The position numbers and the translations under genes were made by a program. A model generated the notes under the pieces. The model made no database searches. It was not told the DNA's origin and saw only the letters and a program-made list of their open reading frames with translations. Of a stretch of DNA of 64,000 bases, positions 48,957 to 56,336 are shown piece after piece. This stretch comes from Lactobacillus sp. UCMA15818 (GTDB lineage: Bacteria > Bacillota > Bacilli > Lactobacillales > Lactobacillaceae), in the NCBI RefSeq assembly GCF_030400225.1, contig NZ_VJYB01000001.1, forward strand, positions 62,001 to 126,000, read 5' to 3'. Each line of letters starts with the position of its first letter. Position 1 is the stretch's first letter.

Positions 48957-49568
48957 ATGAAAGTACTTCTAACGGGATTTGATCCATTCGGGGATGATAA
49001 AATTAATCCTGCTATTGAGGCTGTCAGAATGATTCCAGATAAATTGCAACAAGCCGAAATTTTTAAATTGGAAATACCGACAGTTTTTAATAAAAGTGCA
49101 GAAGTTGTATATGAAGCCATTTTAAAATATCATCCTGATATTGTGTTAAATATTGGGCAGGCTGGTGGTAGATATGGCATAACCCCAGAAAGAGTAGCAA
49201 TTAATTTGGATGATGCACGTATTCCTGATAATGAGGGTCAGCAACCACTGGAAAAAATTATCCACTCTGATGGAGAAAACGCGTATTTTTCACAATTGCC
49301 TATTAGAAAAATAGTGGAAGCCATTAACAAAGAGTCTTTGCACAGTTATATCTCTACTACTGCTGGAACATTTGTCTGTAATCACATTATGTATCAAGTT
49401 CAGTATATGATTGATAAGAAGTTTAAACATGTTAAGGGTGGCTTTATTCATATTCCATTTCTTCCTTCACAAGTGATTAATAAACCAAATACTCCTTGTT
49501 TGAGTATTCATGATGATGTAATTGGGATTACCAAAGCAATTGAAGTTATTGTTAATGAGTCTAAGTAG
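48957..49568 (+). CDS. pcp: Pyroglutamyl-peptidase I
   Basis: The 203-residue cysteine peptidase removes N-terminal 5-oxoproline from peptides. The family start [19 protein letters not shown] is present, and the catalytic triad is Glu78 ([11 protein letters not shown]), Cys141 ([10 protein letters not shown]) and His165 ([11 protein letters not shown]). Length is standard. The ATG follows GAGGAGGGCGAAAG. It lies just beyond a HyuA-type gene, so released 5-oxoproline could be the substrate of that cluster; this link is inference. Confidence 0.95.
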   Translation: MKVLLTGFDPFGDDKINPAIEAVRMIPDKLQQAEIFKLEIPTVFNKSAEVVYEAILKYHPDIVLNIGQAGGRYGITPERVAINLDDARIPDNEGQQPLEKIIHSDGENAYFSQLPIRKIVEAINKESLHSYISTTAGTFVCNHIMYQVQYMIDKKFKHVKGGFIHIPFLPSQVINKPNTPCLSIHDDVIGITKAIEVIVNESK

Positions 49569-49692
49569 TTTTAAAATTGAGGATTGACTCAGCTATAATT
49601 TTAAAAAAATGGTGAGTATTCATCAAAGGCAAAGATGGTTAAAAGTTGCTTAAAATGACAAAATTAGAGTAAAAAAATATTTTTCTTTTTAA

Positions 49693-49735
49693 AGAAAACG
49701 CTTGCATTTTTTCAGATATATGGTATATTATTGGT
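49693..49735 (+). promoter_or_regulatory. CcpA-type cre site overlapping a promoter
   Basis: AGAAAACGCTTGCA (49693-49706) matches the cre consensus at all but the first position. Its end forms a TTGCAT -35 (49702-49707), followed after about 17 bases by TATATT. A CcpA-repressed transcript should start near 49735. Confidence 0.6.
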
Positions 49736-50055
49736 GTAGGGGATTATGGCAGACGCTATAATCGAAGTTTCATCAATATGCTTGCATGTTGATGAAACAA
49801 AAATAGCTACCGCAAGGTGGTTAGAAAAGAGGCCAGAGTTTGAAAATCCCTTATAATAGCAGTCCAGTAGTTAATTGATAAAGTTGCTGATGATTTTAAA
49901 GTAATTTAAAGTTGTTGCTACGGATATTGGTTAGATTAAAAGAAAAAGTGATGTGTCAAAAGCTGAAACTTTATCTTACTGGGCTGTTTTAATTTGTCTA
50001 TTAATAATCTACATGGAGCCATGTCAAAAATTAATTTTTTGCTTGGCTCTTTTAT
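49735..50055 (+). ncRNA. Candidate structured noncoding RNA
   Basis: No convincing gene follows the cre-controlled promoter. The first 120 bases can fold: GGGATT (49740-49745) with AATCCC (about 49849-49854) close a multibranch, GTTTCATCAA with TTGATGAAAC makes a perfect 10-base-pair hairpin, and CTACC-GCAA-GGTGG forms a GNRA-type hairpin. The transcript would end at the terminator at 50015-50055. I recognise no Rfam-type family. Confidence 0.35.
50015..50055 (+). terminator. Strong rho-independent terminator
   Basis: GAGCCATGTCAAAAA pairs with TTTTTTGCTTGGCTC (two mismatches), followed by TTTT. It has no protein gene in front of it. Confidence 0.75.
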
Positions 50056-50264
50056 CTATATCGAAATATAAATTCAATAAAAATTGACGTTACAAGCTTG
50101 ATGGTAGAACAAACAGCGCAATAGATTAAAACTTGTATTAATACTACTTTATAATAAATACTTATTTTTCACTTTCCGTATCTGAGAAAGTGTTTTCATT
50201 TTAAAGTAAGAAGATATTCTCATTCACAAAAATTTCTTGACACTGCTTAAATTTTAATTTAAGT

Positions 50265-50630
50265 TTGCTAGTATGGAAATACATCATAACTTCAGCAAGA
50301 AGTGAGAAAAAGTGTTCAAAAGAACAACAGAAATTGAACTCACAAATATGTGTATCGTTAAAAATTGTAAGTATAGAAACACTGCAATTGAAGGGCTTCG
50401 TAAATTTTGCATTAGACAAGCAGAATAAAGAGTTTATTTTTATCTATGGAGCGGAATATAATTTCAAAATCAAAAACACCGTTATAAAAGAAACTTATGA
50501 AGGAAAAGTTTACTGTATTAATATGGAACAACTTAAATCACATAAACTAAATAAAGTAGTTGCTGCTATTTATAATTCTTGGCTTAACGGTGAAATAAAG
50601 GAACTTTACTTTGACAAGCAAGAACCCTAA
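50265..50630 (+). CDS. Hypothetical protein
   Basis: The frame encodes about 121 residues with soluble, charged composition, ending GEIKELYFDKQEP. No family is recognised. A TTGACA lies at 50239, so transcription is plausible, but no clear ribosome site precedes the TTG at 50265 or any in-frame alternative. Start and reality are both uncertain; the long open frame in such AT-rich DNA is the main support. Confidence 0.35.
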   Translation: MLVWKYIITSARSEKKCSKEQQKLNSQICVSLKIVSIETLQLKGFVNFALDKQNKEFIFIYGAEYNFKIKNTVIKETYEGKVYCINMEQLKSHKLNKVVAAIYNSWLNGEIKELYFDKQEP

Positions 50631-50690
50631 CTTTATTTTAATTAGCTACCACTATCTCAAAATCTTGTTTAGTTTAAAAAATGAAAATTA

Positions 50691-50720
50691 TTGACACTTA
50701 AGGAAGTGTTATCTTATATT
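50691..50720 (+). promoter_or_regulatory. Promoter/operator with ACACTT-AAGG-AAGTGT
   Basis: TTGACA (50691-50696) and TTATAT (about 50714-50719) are spaced 17 bases. The spacer holds the inverted repeat ACACTTAAGGAAGTGT (50694-50709). If this is the promoter, the transcript would start at or just after the ATG at 50721, giving a leaderless or nearly leaderless message. Confidence 0.4.
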
Positions 50721-51353
50721 ATGAAAAAAAGAATTGCTTTTATTCAATTAAGTTTGGCTATGATAATTTTTGGTACAATAGGTTTTTTTTCACGATTATC
50801 GGGCTTACCTTCAATGGAACTTGTTTTTATTCGATGCACTAGCGCATCAATTTTTTTAGCATTATACTGGTTTTTCAGTGGCCGGTATAAAAAAGAAAAA
50901 TGGCAGTTAAAAGAAGTATCAGTTGTTCTAATTGGTGGAGTTTTACTCGTATTAAATTGGATTTTATTTTTTGCCTCGATTGAACATACAGCCATTACGA
51001 TTGCAATTTCAATTTATAATCTTGCACCAATTATTGTTCTTTTAATTAGTTGGATATTTTTCAAGACGTCGATTAAAAAATTAGGACTATTTTCTACTGC
51101 ATTAGCTTTTGTTGGTACGTTTTTCATATCAGGAATTACATTAAAAACTATATACAATAGCCAATCTTTTATAGGACCATTATATGCTCTGAGTGCTGCT
51201 CTTTTTTATGCTCTTGTTATTTTAACAGGTAAAAAAATAAAATTTCTCAGTCCTTATGCTGTAACTTTAGTACAAACTCTTGTAGGCGTAATTATGTTAT
51301 TTCCACTTAACGTGTTGCTTTATTTAATCTGTGCTCCTATAATGATGATATAG
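50721..51353 (+). pseudogene. EamA/DMT transporter, C-terminally truncated
   Basis: The 210-residue frame begins MKKRIAFIQLSLAMIIFG and contains the first EamA repeat plus about two spans of the second (VTLVQTLVGVIMLFPL), then ends at LLYLICAPIMMI. Full-length members have about 300 residues and ten spans, so roughly three spans are missing. No obvious continuation was found downstream. It is followed by a second, complete EamA gene. It may be a decayed gene or a short form. Confidence 0.6.
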
Positions 51354-51391
51354 ACTTGAATATTAAATGATGTAATGGTTGGTGATTGAAG

Positions 51392-52288
51392 ATGAAACTC
51401 ACAAAATTTACCGCTACAATTATGCTTGTTTTTGCAAGTTTGTTTTGGGCAGGAAACTATGTTTTCGGAAAGTTTGTTATATCAACTCTCAAACCAATTC
51501 AAATAAATTTCTTACGTTGGCTACTTGCTGTAATCATTCTTTTTGTACTTTCTCAAATAATTGAGAAACCAGATTGGAAAATGATATTTAAAAAATGGCC
51601 CATATTGTTAATCCTTTCTTTATTCGGGATTATTGGATACAATATTTTGTTGTATGACGCTCTTTTCTTTACGACTTCTCTAAATGCAGCTCTAATAAAC
51701 TCTGTAAACCCTGCAATGATAGCAGTTTTTGCTACTCTACTCTTGGGAGAAAATATGAGTAGAGTAAATGTATTTGGTTTACTAATTTCACTTCTTGGCG
51801 TTTTGATTATATTAACACAGGGAAAGCTCATGCAACTTTTTTCAATTAATTATAATGTTGGCGATGTATTTATGTTATTAGTTATAATTTCGTGGACAAT
51901 ATATACATTGTTAGAAAAGAAGGTAAGTAATTTACCACCAATAGGGACTAGCGCAGTTACTGTACTTTTTGGAGTAATACTTATGTTTCCTTTCTTTGTT
52001 GCATCACATTTAACATGGTCATTTAAACCTGTAACTATCTACAGTATTCTCTATTTAGCAATATTTCCATCTGTTGGATCACTGGTATTTTGGAATAGCG
52101 CTGTTCCAATTGTTGGCGCTAGTAAAGCTGGAATTTTTTTGAACCTAATTACTGTTTTTACAGCAATTATTAGTATATTATTGGGAAACGGTATTAGTTA
52201 TTCGCAAATTATAGGAGGCGTAATAGTAATAATTGGAGTATATTTAACAAATAAAAAAGAACATTCACGTAACATAGTATATAAATAA
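51392..52288 (+). CDS. EamA/DMT family transporter
   Basis: The 298-residue protein has ten spans in two EamA repeats; ASLFWAGNYVFGKFV lies in the first helix and GSLVFWNSAVPIVGASKAG is the typical second-repeat block. The ATG at 51392 follows GGTGATTGAAG. It lies 38 bases after the truncated relative and may be co-transcribed. Substrate is unknown. Confidence 0.88.
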   Translation: MKLTKFTATIMLVFASLFWAGNYVFGKFVISTLKPIQINFLRWLLAVIILFVLSQIIEKPDWKMIFKKWPILLILSLFGIIGYNILLYDALFFTTSLNAALINSVNPAMIAVFATLLLGENMSRVNVFGLLISLLGVLIILTQGKLMQLFSINYNVGDVFMLLVIISWTIYTLLEKKVSNLPPIGTSAVTVLFGVILMFPFFVASHLTWSFKPVTIYSILYLAIFPSVGSLVFWNSAVPIVGASKAGIFLNLITVFTAIISILLGNGISYSQIIGGVIVIIGVYLTNKKEHSRNIVYK

Positions 52289-52481
52289 TTAGCAAACAAA
52301 TGAATATTAAAAGATAAAATTTTTAAAACAGTTATTGTTTTTATTTATCTTATTCTTTGCATTAATGTTATTGATAATTTTTAAAGGGCTATAATGACCT
52401 AATAGATCTTAATGGATGTTGTTATTGTAGTAATTAAGTAATAAGTTTTGTATATCAGGGTTATTAACCTTATATATTGTA

Positions 52482-52511
52482 AAAAGCGCTCTGTTAGGAG
52501 CGCTTTTTTAT
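52482..52511 (+). terminator. Rho-independent terminator
   Basis: AAAGCGCTC pairs perfectly with GAGCGCTTT, then TTTT. It lies about 190 bases beyond the EamA stop; the intervening AT-rich sequence has no gene. Confidence 0.85.
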
Positions 52512-52584
52512 AACTAAATCTTCAATACTTTATCGTTTAACACTTTGAATAATTCAGAAAAGAGAGGTTAATTGAATATTTTAC

Positions 52585-52599
52585 AAGAACTTGTGTTCG
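52585..52599 (+). promoter_or_regulatory. LexA-like (SOS) box upstream of second pfpI-type gene
   Basis: AAGAACTTGTGTTCG is identical over 15 bases to the site at 24521-24535 in front of the paralogous gene and contains GAAC-N4-GTTC. Confidence 0.55.
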
Positions 52600-52669
52600 A
52601 AAGTGTACCATGATACCATTAATTAGATTATTAATAGTAATTTTTTATATGGTTAAAGGGGATTTTAAA

Positions 52670-53260
52670 TTGAGAACTGCTATTTTTTTTATTTTAGATG
52701 AGTATGCTGATTGGGAAGGTGCATATCTTTCAAGTCAACTAAACCAAGACCAGGAATGGAAAGTTAAGACAGCTTCTATAAAAAAAGAAGTTATTTCAAT
52801 TGGTGGTTTTAAAACTGTCGTTGATTATCAATTAGAGCAAATACCTAATAATATCGATTTATTGGTATTAATTGGTGGAAATTCTTGGTCTCTTGAAAAT
52901 AATAACTTAAGAGTAATTATTAAGAATCAACTGAAATTGAATAAACCTGTCGGTGCAATTTGTGGAGCAGTTGATTATCTTGCCAAAAATGGTTTGCTTA
53001 CTAGTTTTAAACACACTGGTAACACTCAGTATTTATGGAAAAATTTTGAGGATTATCAAAATACCGACGATTTTATTGGAAAACAAGTAGTAAGAGACCA
53101 AAATCTAGTAACAGCTAATGGAACGGCACCAATGGAATTTACTCAGATGGTACTTAAAATGATTCATTTTAAAAATAATACTCAAATAGATAAAGACATT
53201 GATTTATACAAGTTAGGTTTTTACCAGTATTGTACTAAATATGGTAATCCATTTTCTTAA
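52670..53260 (+). CDS. DJ-1/PfpI family protein, paralogue
   Basis: The 196-residue protein is the same length as, and closely similar to, the protein at 24586-25176; for example RTAIFFILDEYADWEGAYLS and the elbow GAICGAVDYLA. The TTG at 52670 follows AAAGGGGATTTTAAA, a layout parallel to the GTG start of the paralogue; a longer in-frame ATG upstream has no such site. Both genes carry the same LexA-like box. Their function could be damage response, but the biochemical role is unknown. Confidence 0.83.
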   Translation: MRTAIFFILDEYADWEGAYLSSQLNQDQEWKVKTASIKKEVISIGGFKTVVDYQLEQIPNNIDLLVLIGGNSWSLENNNLRVIIKNQLKLNKPVGAICGAVDYLAKNGLLTSFKHTGNTQYLWKNFEDYQNTDDFIGKQVVRDQNLVTANGTAPMEFTQMVLKMIHFKNNTQIDKDIDLYKLGFYQYCTKYGNPFS

Positions 53261-53325
53261 TTAAACTATGATTATGAAAAAAATAATTATAATACAATTT
53301 ATAATTTTGATATATGTTTAGTAAG

Positions 53326-53412
53326 GGGCTGGGTCAAAAGTGAAATTTAAACCTAACTCCGCTGCTTATTCCGGATAAACGCGTTCCATAAGTCAAAATT
53401 TTCCGTCTAACC
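53326..53412. repeat. Intergenic repeat element, copy 2
   Basis: GGGGCTGGGTCAAAAGT begins the element, and the last part, TAAACGCGTTCCATAAGTC then AAAATTTTCC, matches the copy ending near 31876. A partly related inverted sequence occurs at about 42030-42100. It resembles the GGGCTGGGTCAAAA terminator-repeat family common in lactobacilli. Confidence 0.5.
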
Positions 53413-53549
53413 TTGAATCACTCACAGCAAATTACTCGCTATGTTCGTAATTTCTTGTTAGTACTCAAATTTTACCGACTTATGTCACACTTCCTTTTGT
53501 GTATTTAATTTTTAGAAGAATAAAAAACTGAATGAAAGGAGCTAAAATT

Positions 53550-53696
53550 ATGGAACAGATTGTGCTATCGATCAAGTATTCATATGCCTTACAACATGCT
53601 CCTATCCTAGTCATTTTATTATGGCACAAATGTCTAAATATTTGTGTACCAAATACTAGGATAGGAGCAAAGCCGCTTTTCGCGTTTCATTTCTGA
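53550..53696 (+). CDS. Small ORF overlapping a large hairpin
   Basis: A 48-codon frame (MEQIVLSIKYSYALQHAP and onward) has a good AAAGGAGCTAAAATT site. It reads through both arms of the inverted repeat at 53597-53669. No family is recognised, and it may be a leader peptide or a remnant. Confidence 0.3.
   Translation: MEQIVLSIKYSYALQHAPILVILLWHKCLNICVPNTRIGAKPLFAFHF
53597..53669. repeat. Perfect 15-base inverted repeat with nested stem
   Basis: TGCTCCTATCCTAGT (53597-53611) and ACTAGGATAGGAGCA (53655-53669) are exact complements. The 43-base interior adds ACAAAT with ATTTGT. It is either a structured RNA or the joined ends of a lost element. Confidence 0.6.
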
Positions 53697-53898
53697 AGAA
53701 AAAAGGTTGCATATCAATAATTATTAGAGCATATTTTTTCATAATTCCCCCCTTAAAAAATTATTTACTATCTAATGACTTTTTTTCTATATACGAATAT
53801 AATGAGTTATTGTAACAAAAATATTTTACTGGAACAAGACCATGTATTTAAAACCTTGGGGAGCACTTGGTACTTGTGATAAAAAAGGGGAAAAGCCC

Positions 53899-54795
53899 AT
53901 GTATGATTATGACAATTTTTTTCTGGCTGAAAATGACTTGAATAGAGCTATTTCGTTCTACACTGAGATATTAGGCTTGAAGGTTAAATATGATTTCAGA
54001 GATAAGGGCATGTTTGCGCTAAAGGTAGGAGAAAATGAGCCTGCCATTATATTAAAAGATAAAGTGAGATTTCCTGATACTAAGACTACAATATGGTTTG
54101 TTGTTGATAATGTTATGGCGACATATTCAAACTTAAAGAGTAAAGGCGTAAAATTCATTACCTCACCATATCAAATTTTCACTGGTTTTGCTGTTGAATT
54201 TGATGACCCTTCTGGAAATCGACTTGGAATAACTGACTACACCAAGAGCAACTTAAATACGGAAAAAAAGCAACGTACTACTGATTTTGTACTAAGAGCA
54301 ATTAAGCTAGAGGACGTAGTACAATTTTTACAGTTTCAACAAATGCTTGATCATGAAACTGAGTTTATGATGCTATACCCTGAGGAAAGATCTACTGATT
54401 TATCTGTCTTAAAAAATGAAATAAAGCAAAGCATCATCAATGGAGACGGCTTCTTTGTTGCGGTAGACAATTCCGAAATAGTTGGATATGTCCATGCCGA
54501 AAGAGGGCAATTTATGAAAAATAAGCATAGTGCATATATAGTCATTGGTGTATTAGAAAAAGCTTCAGGACAGGGAATCGGTCACAAATTATTAACCAAA
54601 ATCGATGAGTGGGCTTCTAATAGCAATATTACACGTCTTGAGTTAACGGTAATGGCAAACAATAAAAAAGCTCAAAACTTATACAAAAAGAGTGGTTTTA
54701 AAGTAGAAGGAATAAAAGAAAAGTCATTAAAAACTCTCAAAGGAACATATATTGATGAATTGTACATGGCCAAAATTTTTCCTATAAAAACATAA
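53899..54795 (+). CDS. VOC (glyoxalase-like) – GNAT acetyltransferase fusion
   Basis: The 298-residue protein has an N-terminal VOC domain (about 1-117: YDNFFLAENDLNRAISFYTE ... AVEFDDPSGNRLGITDYT), a charged linker, and a C-terminal GNAT domain (about 130-295). The GNAT acetyl-CoA loop is GQGIGHKLL and the last helix NNKKAQNLYKKSGF. The ATG at 53899 follows AAAGGGGAAAAGCCC. VOC domains bind metals or antibiotics and GNAT domains acetylate amines, so a detoxification role is possible; no substrate is evident. Confidence 0.85.
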   Translation: MYDYDNFFLAENDLNRAISFYTEILGLKVKYDFRDKGMFALKVGENEPAIILKDKVRFPDTKTTIWFVVDNVMATYSNLKSKGVKFITSPYQIFTGFAVEFDDPSGNRLGITDYTKSNLNTEKKQRTTDFVLRAIKLEDVVQFLQFQQMLDHETEFMMLYPEERSTDLSVLKNEIKQSIINGDGFFVAVDNSEIVGYVHAERGQFMKNKHSAYIVIGVLEKASGQGIGHKLLTKIDEWASNSNITRLELTVMANNKKAQNLYKKSGFKVEGIKEKSLKTLKGTYIDELYMAKIFPIKT

Positions 54796-54954
54796 GATAA
54801 CAATAGCTTTGATAAAACTAAATAGTTAATAATAAAAAGAAACAATAATTATTTTGAGACGAATTCGACAACTATCTGCACGAATTTTAATCTTATCCAA
54901 GTTATCTTCATCATTTCAAATATAATATTGTTTCTTTTTACTGCCTGCAGAAGC

Positions 54955-55170
54955 AAAACATTCTGAATGGCTTTTTCCTTCAATTAAAAGACCTAATAGT
55001 CATATTTCTGAAAAACAATTTTATAAGATTATGGCACGAGTTGGTAACTTGCTAGGAATTAATTATTTAGGTACGCATACTATGCGTAAATGGCATGCTT
55101 ATCGTTATAATGCCGAAGAAGCCCAACAATATGCTAATTTAAGAAAAGATCGAATTGGTACTAAAAAAAG
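54955..55170 (+). pseudogene. Tyrosine recombinase C-terminal fragment
   Basis: A 72-codon frame reads EAKHSEWLFPSIKRPNSHIS and later YLGTHTMRKWHAYRY, the box II HxxR region of phage-type tyrosine integrases. The N-terminal domains and the catalytic tyrosine are missing. It runs directly into the IS30 relic. From 54796 to 54954 no gene is seen. Confidence 0.65.
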
Positions 55171-55179
55171 TATTCAAAT

Positions 55180-55976
55180 AAAAAAGCACGGATTATTGCT
55201 AAAAGGATTTTAGATGATAAATGGTCACCGCTTATAACTGGATTTATCGAGGTATGATTCCTGGTGTTTCTGAATCTAATTTGCGTTATCGCCATAAATA
55301 TCGAAGGGTGAGACCACAACGAGCAGTTGAAATGAACGCTAAAGAAAAGAGGGTGAAGCAAAAAGAAAAACAGCTAGTTCGCTCACTTAAACATTCAATT
55401 GAAGAACGCCCAGTTGGCGTTGATGAGCGTAAAGTTTTTGGTCACTGGGAAGTTGATTGTGTTCTACCAAAAAAAGGTTACCGGCAAGTCTTTGTGACGT
55501 TTTGTGAACGTAAAACACGTTATTATATTGTTTTAAAAGCTGAATCTCAGTCTGGAAAAGCGGTATGTAAGGTCTTGGATCAATTTATGGACTTATTGGG
55601 GAAACGTGCAAAATATATTGTTCAATCATTCACATTTTACAATGGATTTGAATTTGCCAATCACTTTGTGATTAATAAGGTGCAACGTGAATACGAAATT
55701 ATGGCGTATTTTGCACACCCATACAGTCCGGCTGAACGTGGTTCAAACGAGAATGCTAATCGGATGCTGCGCGAATATTTTCCGAAGAAAACACATTTTG
55801 AATATGTTAACAATGATGACATTCGCCGTGTATTACATAAGATTAATAAACGGCCAAAGGCTGTTTTGAATTATAAAGCACCAAGAGATGTATTCAGACA
55901 AAAAATGCATGAAATTGATCGAACCTTTGGTTATAAAAGACATTTAAGACGCTCTAAAAACACTAAAAAACGTTGA
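55180..55976 (+). pseudogene. IS30 family transposase, truncated and catalytically altered
   Basis: The sequence resumes an IS30 transposase at ARIIAKRILDDKW, then an internal deletion changes frame at about 55220 and the remainder (VTAYNWIYRGMIPG onward) is open to 55976. DDE residues are Asp in HWEVDCVLPKKG, and Glu in SPAERGSNENANRM. The second acidic residue is replaced: FTFYNGFEFANH has Tyr where the family has Asp (TAC instead of GAC). The N-terminal DNA-binding region is missing. Confidence 0.8.
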
Positions 55977-56106
55977 TTTAAAGCAATTTTCAGCAAAAAT
56001 GATTAGTAAAAATCCATAGTAAGCTTTACGTGTAAAATTCAAAAAAATCATTGCATAAATCACAAAAAACAACGTTTTTTACATGAAAATTAAAACATAT
56101 TAAGAT

Positions 56107-56150
56107 TAGTTATGTAAGCTAAGGCATTGGCTTATATAACTATTTTTTTT
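56107..56150 (+). terminator. Strong hairpin with T-run upstream of IS110 gene
   Basis: TAGTTATGTAAGC pairs with GCTTATATAACTA (one G-U pair), followed by eight T. It could end transcripts entering from the IS30 relic. Confidence 0.7.
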
Positions 56151-56336
56151 ATAGTTAAAGTGAAGAATAACTCGAACGGTTATTAGAACGATAAGTTCGT
56201 AAAAAAAACAGGGTGTCTTTACTATCTCTAATTGAATCAGTTTTTAATATGTTGGATCTACAAGATCGTGTAAAAGAAAGTGGAATCGGTAGAGCTAGGT
56301 AAAGTTCTTCAACTAATAAATTTAGGAGGATATTCT
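56151..56336 (+). ncRNA. 5' noncoding region of IS110 element, candidate bridge RNA
   Basis: In IS110-group elements such as IS621, the noncoding region upstream of the transposase gene encodes a bridge RNA that specifies target and donor. Here the 185 bases before the ATG contain a hairpin CGAAC (56173-56177) with GTTCG (56195-56199) plus inner TTAT/ATAA, and then AT-rich sequence with short complementary stretches. Element ends were not determined; the assignment is by position and family knowledge. Confidence 0.35.

Noticed and set aside
49746-49856. 36-codon frame beginning MADAIIEV in the candidate RNA
   Set aside because: Its length is not significant, its GGGG site is only three bases from the ATG, and it coincides with the paired regions. 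It is kept as a refutation test for the RNA proposal.
50201-50419. Minus-strand frame of 72 codons
   Set aside because: It is antisense to the hypothetical gene at 50265, without a ribosome site.
55031-55213. 60-codon frame treated as a gene
   Set aside because: It is the in-frame remainder of the integrase relic plus out-of-frame IS30 sequence.
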